Assembly: GCA_028023455.1 (NCBI GenBank)
Contig: JAQFVV010006203.1
Location: 12,810,348 to 12,874,347, forward strand
From: Epiperipatus broadwayi
Lineage: Eukaryota; Onychophora; Udeonychophora; Euonychophora; Peripatidae
Length of the DNA: 64,000 nt
Direction: 5' to 3'
In this document: in pieces, positions 12,209-23,964 of the stretch
How positions within the stretch are numbered: the first letter of the stretch is position 1
Layout: the number at the start of each line of letters is the position of its first letter
Notes under the pieces: model-generated
What the model saw: only the letters and a program-made list of their open reading frames with translations
Databases searched by the model: none
Told to the model about the DNA's origin: nothing
Translations under genes and position numbers: made by a program

Positions 12209-12319
12209 GTAAGTGCTTTCAGTCTTAAAAAATTACTTTAATTATTATAGTTATGTTTTAATATTAAAATTGAATTATAATTAGTAACTAATTGCCCTGC
12301 TCATTTTAGTGAAATATAT

Positions 12320-13911
12320 TGAGCTGGTATTTTTCTGCCAGCTCATAATCATACATATATATACACACATATTTTGTAAAAATAAAATATATACATTGTA
12401 ATAAACTTATTTTATTAGAAATAAATAAACACGTACTTTTCTATCAGCATATATATATACGCACATATATATTTTGTTAAAATATAAATATCGTTTTATA
12501 ATACATAATTTTAAAAAAATAAATTAACACTTAATTTTAAAATGGAGTTTTAAGAATTTAAAATAAATTAGATCAAGATCTTGTTTTTTGATAAAAGTTT
12601 GTCTTTTGTTAGTCTTTAAAAAAATTCTTAAAGATAGAAAGGAAAAGAAAGCAATTAGTTCTATTGTTGGGGCTTTGATAGTGAAGATATTTTGATGCTA
12701 TCTATTATGCTGATCAATTGAAATGTTTCTTTGGGATTTTAAAATAAAATATGAAATAAAAGAAGAGAATATTAAAGGGGTGAACTGAGACTTTAAAAAA
12801 AAACTATAAATTATGGACTTTTCTTTTGTTCTAATTTAATTGGATTTCTGCCGAGGTGAATACCTAAGCTATAAGTTTCAATGTGCAAGGAGAAAATGTT
12901 GAGTGGCTAAAGCTAACAGAAGTTTCCCTTTTGGGAACCTCTTCCTATTGCCACTTGGAGCTGCCTTGTAAATGCTGGATATAGAGAGCTAGCTGAGGAG
13001 AACGGACTGGAAGAAGATCATGGACCAACCATGATGAATATAGAGTGAAATATTCCATTCATACAGGACCTACACTGATCGATCAGGGTAAATTGATTTT
13101 TTTTTATTATTATAATTTCAAGAGACATTTGCGTAATAGAATAAATAAAAAGCCTTCACTTCAAATATCTCAAAGTTTCAGCAATGGAAAAAGGGGGGAT
13201 ATGTAGTCGTTAAGTAGATATATTTACTAATTCAAATTAATCCACATTATATTATTAATTTTGTGTTATGCTTTATTAATTAAACTTACCTTTAGTTTCT
13301 GTGATTGTTGTTCTTATAATGCAAAGAGATGAATAAGCAAAATTTTATACTTGATCTAAGGGCAGGTAAAATTTATGATAATAAGATTTAACATTAGAAG
13401 GAGGAGGTTTGAGTGGGTTTGTTTTAAACCAAAAACACTCTTATAGTAAGTCGCCCTAAAGTTCACTCATAGTTATATACCATTTTTTTATGAAAATATT
13501 GTATATAAAAAAAAAGTGTCGGCACATGATCCTTCAAGAACGATTCATGTTAATTCTTGATTAGAAAAGAAAAAGGATCGGGAGGGTTTGATTCCACAAA
13601 TGTGAGGGAAGGGAATAGACAACAAATAGACTAAAGGTGTAATAAATCTTTCAATAATATTTAAGCCTCGATCTGTTTTTTTTTTATTATTATTATAATT
13701 AATTCTTATATTTCATTTTGTAATCTTTTGGTTCGTTAAAGAAAATTATTTTAAGGTTTGCAATTGGTGATTGCCATTTGTAAATAAATTAACCGTTATT
13801 ATAGAAAATTTATAATATGGTCTAGGCAGAAATGCTTGGTGGCGCCCCCAAATGGCCACCGTACATTGCCATCTCTTAAAATTTAAGAGCGTAACAAAAT
13901 GTTTTGTTACA
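12320..13911 (+). repeat. 5' LTR of the Ty3/gypsy element
   Basis: 1,592 bp, unusually long for gypsy. A short hairpin, gagctgg...ccagctc, sits at the very start (12321-12344). The last 80 bases hold 'cttggtggcgccccc' and end ttgttaca, resembling the solo LTR at 5652-7724. Confidence 0.92.
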
Positions 13912-14097
13912 GAGGGTAGGAGTGGGTAAAATTAAAGAAAATAGCATCTCAACATGTAGGGCTTGTAACTAAATAAACAGCTTGAGATTAGGATAAAAGT
14001 GGGGTAAGGCAGATTCGGGTGGTTAGAGCGAGGAGTTAGTGTCCCAGAAGGGGAGGGTTTTGAGTGTCGGAAGTAAATTTAAAATATTGTAGATAAA

Positions 14098-14539
14098 ATG
14101 CAGGATAGAATTATGATAAAAATGTTCAAAGGTGACAAAGAGGAGACACTATTTGAACACTTGGAAAGTTTAGAAGAGTGTTTTTGTATGTACGAGGCAA
14201 GGGAAGAAAAAAAAATAATTATAGCAAGTAATTATTTGGTGGGCATGACGAGAGATTGGTGAAGAACAATACAGAAAAGACCAGATGATTTCAAACAGTA
14301 CAAAAATAAATTAATACATACGTTTTGGAACATAAAGAGACAAGAAAAGTTACGAAGAGTGGTAGAATTAGAAAGGTATAAAAAAGAAGGGATATGGTAT
14401 AGACAGTTTTTTTAAGCAAATGATAAAATTGAGAAGGATGATAAAATATCCTATTGCTGAATGGAAAATTATAAGTATTATAAAAAAAAATTTGCCGCAA
14501 AATATATGAGAGAGATTAGCTGTCTGTAGATGTGAAGGT
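14098..14539 (+). pseudogene. gag remnant of the Ty3/gypsy element
   Basis: From an ATG at 14098 the frame reads MQDRIMIKMFKGDKEE, then LFEHLESLEECFCMYEAREE and SNYLVGMTRDW, matching the start of retrotransposon capsid domains. A TGA interrupts right after TRDW. The frame then continues RPDDFKQYKNKLIHTFW and RRVVELERYKKEG before further stops. It is much shorter than a normal gag, with no zinc knuckle seen, so the protein is truncated or never contained one. Confidence 0.7.
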
Positions 14540-15562
14540 GTGGAAGACATATTGGAAGTTCTTAGAGAGGAAGAAAATGTACAGGAAGAAGAGAAACAAG
14601 AACAACTTCCTAAGCTGTTAAATGTAGTAATTGAGGAAGAAGAGAAAATACAAATGATGGCAGAACAAACTTGCCCTATGATAATGATAAAAATACAGGA
14701 AATAGAGATACAGGCCCTACTAGACACAGGGAGTCAAGTCTTGATAATATCAAATAAAATATTAGATCAAATCAGAGATTAGAAGAAGGAAATACAGTTG
14801 TTACCATTAAGAAAGTCTGAAATAACTATGGCTAATGGCAAAAGAGTTAAGTTAGACCCTATACAAATATACGGGGAAGTACAAGTGGGAAGAAAAAAAA
14901 TACAACATACATTATTATCAATGTCAGGGTTGGTAGAAGATCTTATATTGGGGTCAGATTTTATGCACCGAACTGGGATGAAAATTAATTATAGCGAAAA
15001 GAATATAATGATAGGAAACGAAAAAGTGTCATTTAGTGGATATAGCAGACAGAGTCATAACAAGGTAGCTTACGTGGTAACTAGTGACATATATCAAGAA
15101 ATAGAATGTAAAATAACAGAGTTAGGTAATAATAATAGGGGCTGGAAAAGTCAACTTAAAGAGGCATTTTTGGAAAATGAACAAGTATTCGCCATTAAAC
15201 CCGGAATTATAAAAGGATATGTTCATCGGATAAAGGTGAAAGAAGAAACTAATTTTCAGGGTAGGTCGTACCCAGTCTCTGTCAAATATAAAGAGGAAGT
15301 TGATAAACAAATTCAACAAATGGAACAATGGGATATTATAAAAAAACAACAGTCATCGTATATAAACCCTTTAGTAATTGTAAAAAAAAAAGACGGCTCT
15401 ATGAGAGTATGCTTAGATGTTCGTCAGTTAAACACTATTACTATACCTGATCGAGATGTGCCACCTCAAATTACAGATTTGCTGTTGGAATTTAAGGGAA
15501 AAAAAATATTTTTCGTCATTCGATTTGACATCAAGTTACTGGCAGATGGCGCTTCACACTGA
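14540..15562 (+). pseudogene. Gypsy pol: aspartic protease and N-terminal reverse transcriptase
   Basis: Protease: EIQALLDTGSQVLIIS carries the catalytic D-T-G (about 14706-14753), and VEDLILGSDFM (about 14933-14965) is the family's ILG flap-side motif. A TAG at 14780 splits it, with the same frame continuing after it. RT begins near 15240: YPVSVKYKEEVDKQIQQMEQ, then SSYINPLVIVKKKDGSMRVC and LDVRQLNTITIPDRDVPP, the gypsy RT fingers. Near 15535, around FDIK, the frame is lost; the YWQMALHTEDQKYTAF continuation is in another frame. Confidence 0.88.
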
Positions 15563-16072
15563 GGATCAAAAATACACGGCATTCCGTTATGAAGGCTTTA
15601 CATACGTGTTTCAATGAGTTCCATTTGGACTAATTAACAGTGGATCAGGGCTATTACGATGTTTAGACCAGGTACTTTCTCCAAGGGTAAAGAATTTATA
15701 CTCTATTATATGGACAATGTCATGATTGCATCACGATTCCCTCAGGAACATTTAGAAAATTTAGTTGTGTTCCTTCGTGAGTGTCATGAAAAGAATATTA
15801 CAATAAATCTGAAGAAAAGTAATATATTTCAGGAAGAAATTATATTTCTCGGTCATCTCATATGTGCTAAAGGGGTGAGACCCCATCCTGACAAGATAGA
15901 AGCGATCATTAAATTCCCCCAACCAAAGAATAGAAAACAGATCATTCCTTGGTATATGCAATTTCTATCAAAGGTTCTACAAGGATTTTTCTATAGATAT
16001 GGAAGCACTTGTACATTTAGTGAGAAAAGAAAGCAAGTGGGAATGGATGGAAAAACAAGAGTAAGCGTTTAA
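15563..16072 (+). pseudogene. Gypsy pol: reverse transcriptase palm and thumb, frameshifted
   Basis: The YWQMALHTEDQKY to VPFGLINS region (15540-15640) is in a second frame with one stop. After another shift, 15659-15950 reads KEFILYYMDNVMIASRFPQE, IFLGHLICAKGVRPHPDKIE and FPQPKNRKQ. The catalytic YxDD box is YMDN (15707-15718), so the second Asp is replaced by Asn. The order and spacing are typical for gypsy RT, but the enzyme would be inactive. Confidence 0.87.
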
Positions 16073-16500
16073 ACAGATCAAAGAAAATTTTGTAGATACT
16101 GTAACACTCACCTATCCAGATTTTACCAAACCTTTTAGGTTACAAACTGATAGTAGTAGTGTAGGATTGGGAGTGGTACTGTTTCAAGAGGATGAAGAGA
16201 AGATGCCTCAGGTTTTGTATTTTTTAAGGACATTAAATCCAGCAGAAAGAAATTATATCACTATGGAAAGGGAGGCATTGGCAATTGTTTGGGCATTAAA
16301 TAAACTTAAGCATTTACTTTTAGGGGCTGAGGTTATTATTATCACCGATCATAAAAGCTTGGAGGTTATAAATAGGTGTTACTTAAACTAATGATAGGCT
16401 TATAAGATGGGCATTATACTTACAGAAGTTTAAATACAGGGTAATTCATTGCTCCGAGAAAGAAAATATAGTACCGGATATATTAAGTAGAAATCCGCTT
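16073..16500 (+). pseudogene. Gypsy pol: RNase H domain
   Basis: The reading LTYPDFTKPFRLQTDSSSVG gives the first catalytic Asp. Then come GVVLFQEDEEKMPQVLYFLR, AERNYITMEREALAIVWAL with the catalytic Glu, and LLGAEVIIITDHKSLEVI with the next Asp, ending with IVPDILSRNPL before the integrase. All core residues are readable, though the frame breaks after the DHKSLEVI block. Confidence 0.87.
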
Positions 16501-17841
16501 ATGGATCACAGTCAAAATTTAACACTGGAGGAAGCTCGATTAATATCTCTTAAAGCAAATCCTGCAGTATCGATAGAGAAAGATTTGAAAAGACTCCATT
16601 TATTACAAAACTCGGACACTACGTGCAGGAAGTTGATACAAGGTTGTAAAGAAGCAAATGACAGACAACAAAAAAATTGCACGCAAAAAAAAACATTATA
16701 TCGGTATAAAATAATAAATGGGTTGTTGATGTTTCAGGTTAGAAAGGGAGTAGATTGTTGGAGAGTATTTATACCGTAAAATCTAAGGGAAAGTCTAATA
16801 AAGTATGTGCATGGTATATATGGACATTTTGGATCTCTTAAAACAAGTAAACTTATACAGAGATGGTATTATTGGCCAAGTTTGTATAGGTCAGTGGTTA
16901 CTACGTTACAGAAGTGTCATGAGTGTTGACAAAGTAAACCAGTTAATAAAAATTACGCTGGGACCCCGGCACCAGTAATAGCTAAGAACCCGAATGAGCT
17001 TCTAGCCATAGATTTTTATGGTCCACTACCGTCATTTCATAGATATAAATATATATTGGTGGCCTTTGAAATTTTCTCAAAATTAGTACAGGCCTATCCC
17101 CTATGAAAGGCTGACGCCGGGTCATTCATTACTGTGCTAAAAGAAAAACAATTTGTTCAAGTTGGCAAACCTCAGACGATTTTGAGTGACCATGGAACTC
17201 CTTTTATATCGAGGGAATGGAAGAATTAGCTTCAGCAAGAACAGATACATCACGTTCTCACCTCTATCCATAATCCTCAATCTACCTCTATCCATAACCC
17301 TCAATCTAACCCTTGCGAACGGGTTATGAAAGAATTGGGGAACTTATTTTGCGTACATTTGAAAGGTAACCATCAACAGTGGTTTAAAGTATTGCCACAA
17401 ATGGTTAAAATAATTAATTATACATACCATGAATCTACAGGGTTAACTCCAGAGCGCTTGCACTATGGTCGAGTTGAGCCTACTCTCCTCAAGTGTCCCA
17501 TTCCTACTGTGACTGAAATGATAAATGTAATGGAAGATCGGAGCTTTGCTAGAGACAGATTAAAGAAGAAAGCTGAACAGAGATTAAACAAGGGAAATGC
17601 TTTCCCAATACAATTTACGGAAGGTGACTGGGTTTATGTTAAAACTCAGCCAGTTAGCAAATTAAGTGCTAAACAATATAAAAAGTTTTTCCCTCTATTC
17701 GAAGGCCCATACAGTATCATTCAAAAATGCGGACCTAATGCATTTATAATACAAGGTAAAAGAAATAAAAAGTGCACTTATAATGCAAGAAGCCTAAAAC
17801 CTTTTAAAGAAAAGGAGGAAAAAGAAAACCCCCCGGCATGA
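16501..17841 (+). pseudogene. Gypsy pol: integrase with GPY/F-type C-terminus
   Basis: After a linker (16501-16779) an HHCC zinc domain is seen as HGIYGHFGSLKT and LQKCHEC, with a stop replacing the residue after the last Cys. The catalytic core has LLAIDFYGPLPS (first Asp, about 17000), ILSDHGTPFIS (second Asp, about 17180) and ERVMKE (Glu, about 17318). A 24 bp tandem duplication (17261-17308) repeats eight residues, SIHNPQST, just ahead of the Glu. The C-terminal open stretch 17326-17841 has EGDWVYVKTQP and FEGPYSIIQK, the GPY/F module, ending in a charged tail. Several stops lie in the first half. Confidence 0.88.
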
Positions 17842-17879
17842 TTAAAGTTTTTTTTTTTTGTTTTTAGAAAAGGGTGCAA

Positions 17880-19462
17880 TGAGCTGGTATTTTTCTGCCA
17901 GATCATAATCATACATACATATATACACATATTTTGTAAAAATAAAATATATACATTGTAATAAACTTATTTTATTAGAAATAAATAAACACATTCTTTT
18001 CTATCAGCATATATATATATGCACATATATATTTTGTTAAAATATAAATATCGTTTTATAATACATAATTTAAAAAAAAAAAAATTAACACTTAATTTTA
18101 AAATGGAGTTTTAAGAAGTTAAAATAAATTAGATCAAGATCTTGTTTTTGATAAAAGTTTGTCTTTTATTAGTCTTTAAAAAAATTCTTAAAGATAGAAA
18201 GGAAAAGAAAGCAATTAGTTCTATTGTTGGGGCTTTGATAGTGAAGGTATTTTTATGCTATCTATTACACTGATCAATTGGAATGTTTCTTTGGGATTTT
18301 AAATAAAATTTGAAATAAAAGAAGAGAATATTAAAGGTGTGAACTGAGACTTTAAAAAAAACTATAAATTACGGACTTTTCTTTTGTACTAATTTAATTG
18401 GATTTCTGCCAAGGTGAACACCTAAGCTATAAGTTTCAATGTGCAAGGAGAAAATGTTGAGCGGCTAAAGCTAACAGAACTTTCCCTTTTGGGAACCTCT
18501 TTCTATTGCCACTTGGAGCTGCCTTGTACATGCTGGATATAGAGAGATAGCTGAGGAGAACGGACTGGAAGATCACGGACCAACAATGACAAATATAGAA
18601 TGAAATATTCCATTCATACAGGACCTACACTGATCGATCAGGGTAAATTGACATTTTTTTATTATTATAATTTCAAGAGACATTTGTGTAATAGAATAAA
18701 AAAAAAGCCTTCACTTCAAATATCTCAAAGTTTCAGCAATGGAAAAAGGGGGGATATGTAGTCGTTAAGTAGATATATTTACTAATTCAAATTAATCCAC
18801 ATTATATTATTAATTTTGTGTTATGTTTTATTAATTAAACTTACCTTTAGTTTCTGTGATTGTTGTTCTTATAATGCAAAGAGATGAATAAGCAAAATTG
18901 TATACTCGATCTAAGGGCAGGTAAAATTTACGATAATAAGATTTAACATTAGAAGGAGGAGGTTTGAGTGGGTTTGTTTTTAACCAAAAACACTCTTATA
19001 GTAAGTCGCCCTAGAGTTCACTCATAATTATATACCATTTTTTTAATGAAAATATTGTATAAAAAAAAAGTGTCGGTGCATGATCCTTCAAGAACGATTC
19101 ATGTTAATTCTTGATTAGAAAAGAAAAAGGATCGGGAGGGTTTGATTCGACAAATGTGAGGGAAGGGAATAGATAACAAATAGAATAAAGGTGTAATAAA
19201 TCTTTCAACAATATTTAAGCGTCGATCTGTTTTTTTTTTATTTATTATAATTAATTCTTATATTTCATTTTGTAATCTTTTGGTTCGTTAAAGAAAATTA
19301 TTTTAAGGTTTGCAATTGGTGATTGCCATTCATAAATAAATTAACCGTTATTATAGAAAATTTATAATATGGTCTAGGCAGAAATTCTTGGTGGCGCCCC
19401 CAATGGCCACCGTACATTGCAATCTCGTAAAATTTAAGAGCATAACAAAATGTTTTGTTACA
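17880..19462 (+). repeat. 3' LTR of the Ty3/gypsy element
   Basis: 1,583 bp, aligned to the 5' LTR over its whole length with scattered substitutions and short indels in A/T runs. Ends at ttgttaca followed by the atatat target duplicate. Confidence 0.92.
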
Positions 19463-19905
19463 ATATATTAAAAAAAAACAATCTAATGTTTTATTATTTG
19501 GAAATTTGTAAAAGGTTAGAACACCAGAAGCAACAGTGCTGACTTGAGATCAATGGGCCTAGACTTCTGAATTTGCGATCTTACTACTGTATCAAACCAG
19601 GCAGGATATTTTGATGAAGTGATAAAGTGATCCCAAAATTAAAAGTTACTGGATCAAAGCTCAATCTGTCTCTTTGATCATTTTGTAAATTATTTAAGCT
19701 CCCAAGCAACTAACTAACCATTTGAATAGTTTTTAATGCTAATTACATCAAGTTTCATTTAAACTAATTTTTCAAAACAAATACATTTACTCTTTTATCT
19801 AAAGTTGATTATCATAATTAACAGATTTAAGCCTTAGGGAGAAGCTTTGCTTTAATTTTTAAAGAATTTTGATTAATAAGTAGTTTCAAACAGGCAACAC
19901 TCTCC

Positions 19906-20072
19906 AATGGATGCCAGAAGGCTTGTGCATAAAATCTTTATCTAGTGCCTATTTATCCAATATCCCCAAATTGTAGCTAGAAACTACTCTGGGGATATTG
20001 GATGAGTAAGCACTAAATAGGGATTTTATGCACAAATCTTCTGACATCCATTGATTACTCTGGCTAGCACTG
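19906..20072. repeat. Small inverted repeat related to the 63404-63876 palindrome
   Basis: Arms 19906-19970 and 19988-20055 are reverse complements and match, in order, the outer arms of the 63.4 kb palindrome: atggatgccagaaggcttg, the tgcataaaat block, and the tccaatatcccca block. The centre is only about 17 bp and keeps gctagaaactactctgggg (GAAAC and helix I 3' strand) but has lost CTGANGA and helix II. This is a decayed, internally deleted member of hammerhead family B. Confidence 0.8.
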
Positions 20073-22159
20073 ATTGACACTACTGTCTATAAGATTTGAA
20101 TAATGATAACTGCCCCTGGATTTTTGTGTTTTTTTTGGTGCAAATTTCAATCCTTATTGAAGACTTCGGGGAGGGGGGGTTAGACACCATAGACATTATT
20201 TTTGAGGTCGCAAGCAGGTTAGGACTTTATTTTCAGATTGGTCATCCATAGTCAACCCAACTAATCATCCAATATTGGTCAAAAAATAGATATCTATCTA
20301 AATGAATCCATAGTTTAATTTTATTTTTATAGATTTTTTTTTTAATGTCTAATTTAGCATTTAATATAGTTTATTTACTAATTGCTTAATAAAGCCACTT
20401 TAATATTATAGATGAGATTGCTTATTTCAACAACGTTTATTTATTTATATATGTAGCTAAAGTTTAATTATATATATTCTATCTGTTGAAAATTTGGAAA
20501 ATTAAAAACTAAATTTTAGTTCTAAATCAAAATTTTCATTGGTTGAATTATTTTAGAATATCAAATTATTGCCCTAATGCAATAATAAATAAGCGATTCT
20601 GAACTGTGTCTTAGCTGTCATTTCCAATACTCGAATATTTTATAAACTTCTGATCAATAAATTATTCCATTATTAGCCCTGCTTGGTAAAGTGCAATGAT
20701 AGAATAGCCGATTGTGGCATTCAAGGTGTACAGCTTACAGTTTTATTTCTGTCACTTCCGATGCCTGAACTTTTTCCGACCCCCCCCCCCTTCGATTCTT
20801 TTTTTTACTTAACGATAATAACTATTTGCAGTAAATTTATGGGTTTATTCTAGAGTAATTTGAGTATTTAATTTTTGAGACTTTAAAGGACTTTTCAATT
20901 ATAAATATATTTCTTGTATGTTTTTAAAATTATAATTCTTGTCATTAAAATCTATGTAATATATTTTAATTTTATGCTAAAATGTGGGAGGGGATGAAAT
21001 TTATGTAATGTTATGAGAAAGTTAAGAGAATAATGAGTAGGAAATTAGTTTTTTCAAGTAATATAGTATAAGAGCTCCTCCTATTCCATTTAAGAATTAA
21101 ATAAAATAAGTCACATATTTTACTGTTATTTTTTAAATGAACTACTTTTTTTAATTTTTATTGCTTCTAATTTTAAAATGAATTCAGATTACAGTATTTC
21201 TTATTTTACAACTTTGGTGTAGGGGCGAAACAAAGAATGAGAGCTAATTTATTTGGATCAAAGTTCAAACAGTTATTCTTAATCTCTTTCTTTTTTTTTT
21301 TACTGTTTTAATATGTAGCTTATAAAAATGCTGCTGAATGTCTCTGTAAACATGCTTATATGTATATTGATAAGCTCTTTATCACAAAATGCAAAATTAA
21401 AATACAAGTACAGTATAGCCTAAGAGCTTATACTTTAAAGTGGAACAGTCAATTAATTTAAGAAAATGCAAATTAGTATTCAGTATTGGGTTCACTTTAA
21501 ATTAATCAGATGAATTATACTTCTAGAAGTTAATAACTTAGAAACAATCATTCCTATCTAAATCATTCATTAAAAGTGTCAATCATTTCTATCTAAATCA
21601 TTCATTAAAAGTGTCACGTTAGTAAACTTTTGGAACACTACCCAAACTTTTCATATCAAGCATTAATTCATTAGTTATTTATATACCAGCAATCAATGTT
21701 AATTTTAAAATTTTAAAAGTAATAAGTTTTTAGATTAACAAGAGAATAAACAAAAAAAAAATCAGAATGAAAGAGTGGTTAAATTAGCAATAGTTTTAAA
21801 TGAGTTAGTAAAGCATTTGCAATATGTTGTATGATAAATATCAGGAAAAACAGAATATAAGAAATTCAAAACACTTTGTAAAATTATTAATGACAAAATT
21901 TGAGAATGCCTTTGAATAAATACCTCCAGAATAATGATAAAACTCTATTAAATTCTAAAGTAGTATTAGAAGAACATCAAGTTTTTTACTGGAAATACTG
22001 ATTAAAGATTCTAGAGAAAGCCTGGACAGGGGACTTTAGTTTACATCTTTAAAAAATTGTAAATAAGATAACATTTCACTAATTACAGAAGTATTTTCAA
22101 GGCATAAATATTAAAATAGAGGTAAAGGTTACATTGAAGTTAATAATAATGTTCTGAAG
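20073..22159. other. No gene seen; AT-rich with C-run and short duplication
   Basis: No coding sequence recognised. A run of 12 C lies near 20780. A 37 bp tandem duplication (unit containing tctaaatcattcattaaaag) spans about 21544-21616. Confidence 0.55.
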
Positions 22160-23475
22160 CAAGCATTTACCAACTGCCCGTTCGTAAACATATTTTTGCT
22201 GGTCCACCACATTTATGCAAAAATAAACTGAATCATGTTAATCAAATTTGTGTGTTGATTAACACATGGTGCTTGAAATGTATTGCATCAGAAGGTATCT
22301 GACTTAGGATAATGCATAAATTAACCATTGCAGAATGTAGAGGGATTAGAAATGCATTATATTGATCAATTCATTTAGGTAAAAATAGTAAAAGTGTTGT
22401 CTTCTTAAATCTATCACTGAGTACAGTAGTATTTTAAAATAAATATTTCATGATTTTTATTTAAAACTTTGTTTAGAATAACCTCTTTAAAATGGCAAAA
22501 CAATCTATTTTCAAATTTTTCAAAAAAGATCATGTTAATGTCAGCAATAATAATTTCAAAAATAAACTTATATTATGGCAACAATGTTTATATGAAAATG
22601 AATTTTAAATGTTTCCAAAACTTGATGAAGTTTTTACATTATCAAATATGAATTGTCAAAATATAAAATTTATTGACAAACATTTAATAATATTGCAGCA
22701 AAATTTCGAAAAATATTATCCAAAAAATGAAGATCCCAGGAAATTAAAAAACGTGAATATCAAATCCATTGTTTAAAAATCTGACTCAAAGAAGCCTTAA
22801 TATTCTTGAAAAAGAAGCTCTTATTGAACTATCTTCCGATATTACTCTGGAATCCAAATTTAAGCAAACTATCTTGATCAAATTTTGGATATTTGTGAAT
22901 AGTGAATATCCAGAGCTTAGCAAGAAAGTTTTAAAATTACTTACTCCTAAATTTTTCCACAACCTATTTATGCAAAAAGATATTTTCATCATTAATGTTT
23001 ATAAAAACAGTATAAATACAGAAATCGTTTGGATTCTGACGCTGCACTTTGCCTTTCTAAAACATCCTTGCAGCTACAGATCAGAAAAAATATTAGCGGA
23101 AGGCAGGAGCAAATTTGACATTGAAAATTAAATATCAGTTAATGACTTAATTTTTGTTTGGATCTATCTCTTATTTATTTGTTAATATTCTATACATTTG
23201 TTGTTTGTAATCTTTTGATAATTTATTTGTAATCAATACAAAACAAAAATCAGACATGATCACTTTTGTGAATATTTTATTTCATGTGTTACTTGTTTTA
23301 CTAATTATTTGTTATTTTTTTATGTATTTATTTTATTTGAATTTTTTATTTATTTATAGTCTATACAATAAAAAAATAAAACGTTTGTGAAACACTTTAT
23401 TTTATAAACTTGCCGGTCCATTAAATTTTTCAGATAATTTGCCAGTCCGCCAAAGAAAAAGATAGGCAAATGCTG
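22160..23475 (+). mobile_element. hAT transposon remnant, ZBED5/SCAND3-like
   Basis: The left end caagcatttacc and the right end, on the other strand cagcatttgcc, form a short inverted pair about 1.3 kb apart around a transposase-like ORF. The flanking 8 bp agree only partly, so the target duplication is uncertain. The size is well below an autonomous hAT, consistent with an internally deleted copy. Confidence 0.6.
22490..23131 (+). pseudogene. ZBED5/SCAND3-like hAT transposase, C-terminal part, decayed
   Basis: The first half reads KMAKQSIFKFFKKDHVNVSN, KNKLILWQQCLYENEF, a stop, then MFPKLDEVFTLSNMN and FEKYYPKNEDP. After a shift near 22770 the open stretch to 23131 gives ALIELSSDITLESKF, FWIFVNSEYPELSKKVLKLL and a degraded dimerisation end. 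This order (FxxFPxLxE..., then IELSxDxTLxxxF, then FWxxVxxEYPxLSxxAL) is what I know from ZBED5/SCAND3-type domesticated and free hAT proteins. The catalytic upstream part is absent, so it is a pseudogene rather than a domesticated gene. Confidence 0.75.
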
Positions 23476-23964
23476 ATCTAGGGGACCATGGATCTTAATG
23501 AAAAACTTTTTTATAAAAATCCCAAGCTATAGTCAATATCTATATAGTTTTAAGTATATAAATTTTCCTATAGATTTCCTATTTTTCTGATATAATACAA
23601 AGCAATCAAAATGTGAGCTTAAAGATTGGATGAGAGTTAACAGATCCAAAGGACCTAAGCAGATTTTAATATAAATTGCATACACAAAAGTTAAAACGTA
23701 AGTAAACACAATATGTCATTTATCTCTTGAAAGTAAGTACTTACACCATTATTTTTCTGTCTCCCTCTTTTTCTTCTTTAGTTACTTATGTTATTGTAAG
23801 GCTCAGAGATTATGAGCCTCCCATGTCATTGAATATCTTTTTATAATAAATATGATAATGGGATTGAGTGTTTGTTAAACAACATTTCCATCCTTTAACT
23901 ACATACACAGCATTTCTGATTTCTAATATTCTTTTTTTTAATTCAAACCATCAACAGTTAAGAA

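Larger units (their letters stand above)
12320..19462 (+). mobile_element. Ty3/gypsy LTR retrotransposon, complete layout, decayed
   Basis: Two LTRs (12320-13911 and 17880-19462) start TGAGCTGG, end TTGTTACA, and are flanked by identical atatat hexamers (12314-12319 and 19463-19468). Between them, in order, are gag remnant, protease, reverse transcriptase, RNase H and integrase with a GPY/F-type C-terminus, which is the Ty3/gypsy order. A purine-rich agaaaaggg precedes the 3' LTR and may be the polypurine tract. I could not identify a primer-binding site. The LTRs differ at scattered positions and small indels (a few percent by eye), so the insertion is not very recent. It sits 111 bp after the P450 exon, in its intron and in the same orientation. 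Confidence 0.93.
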
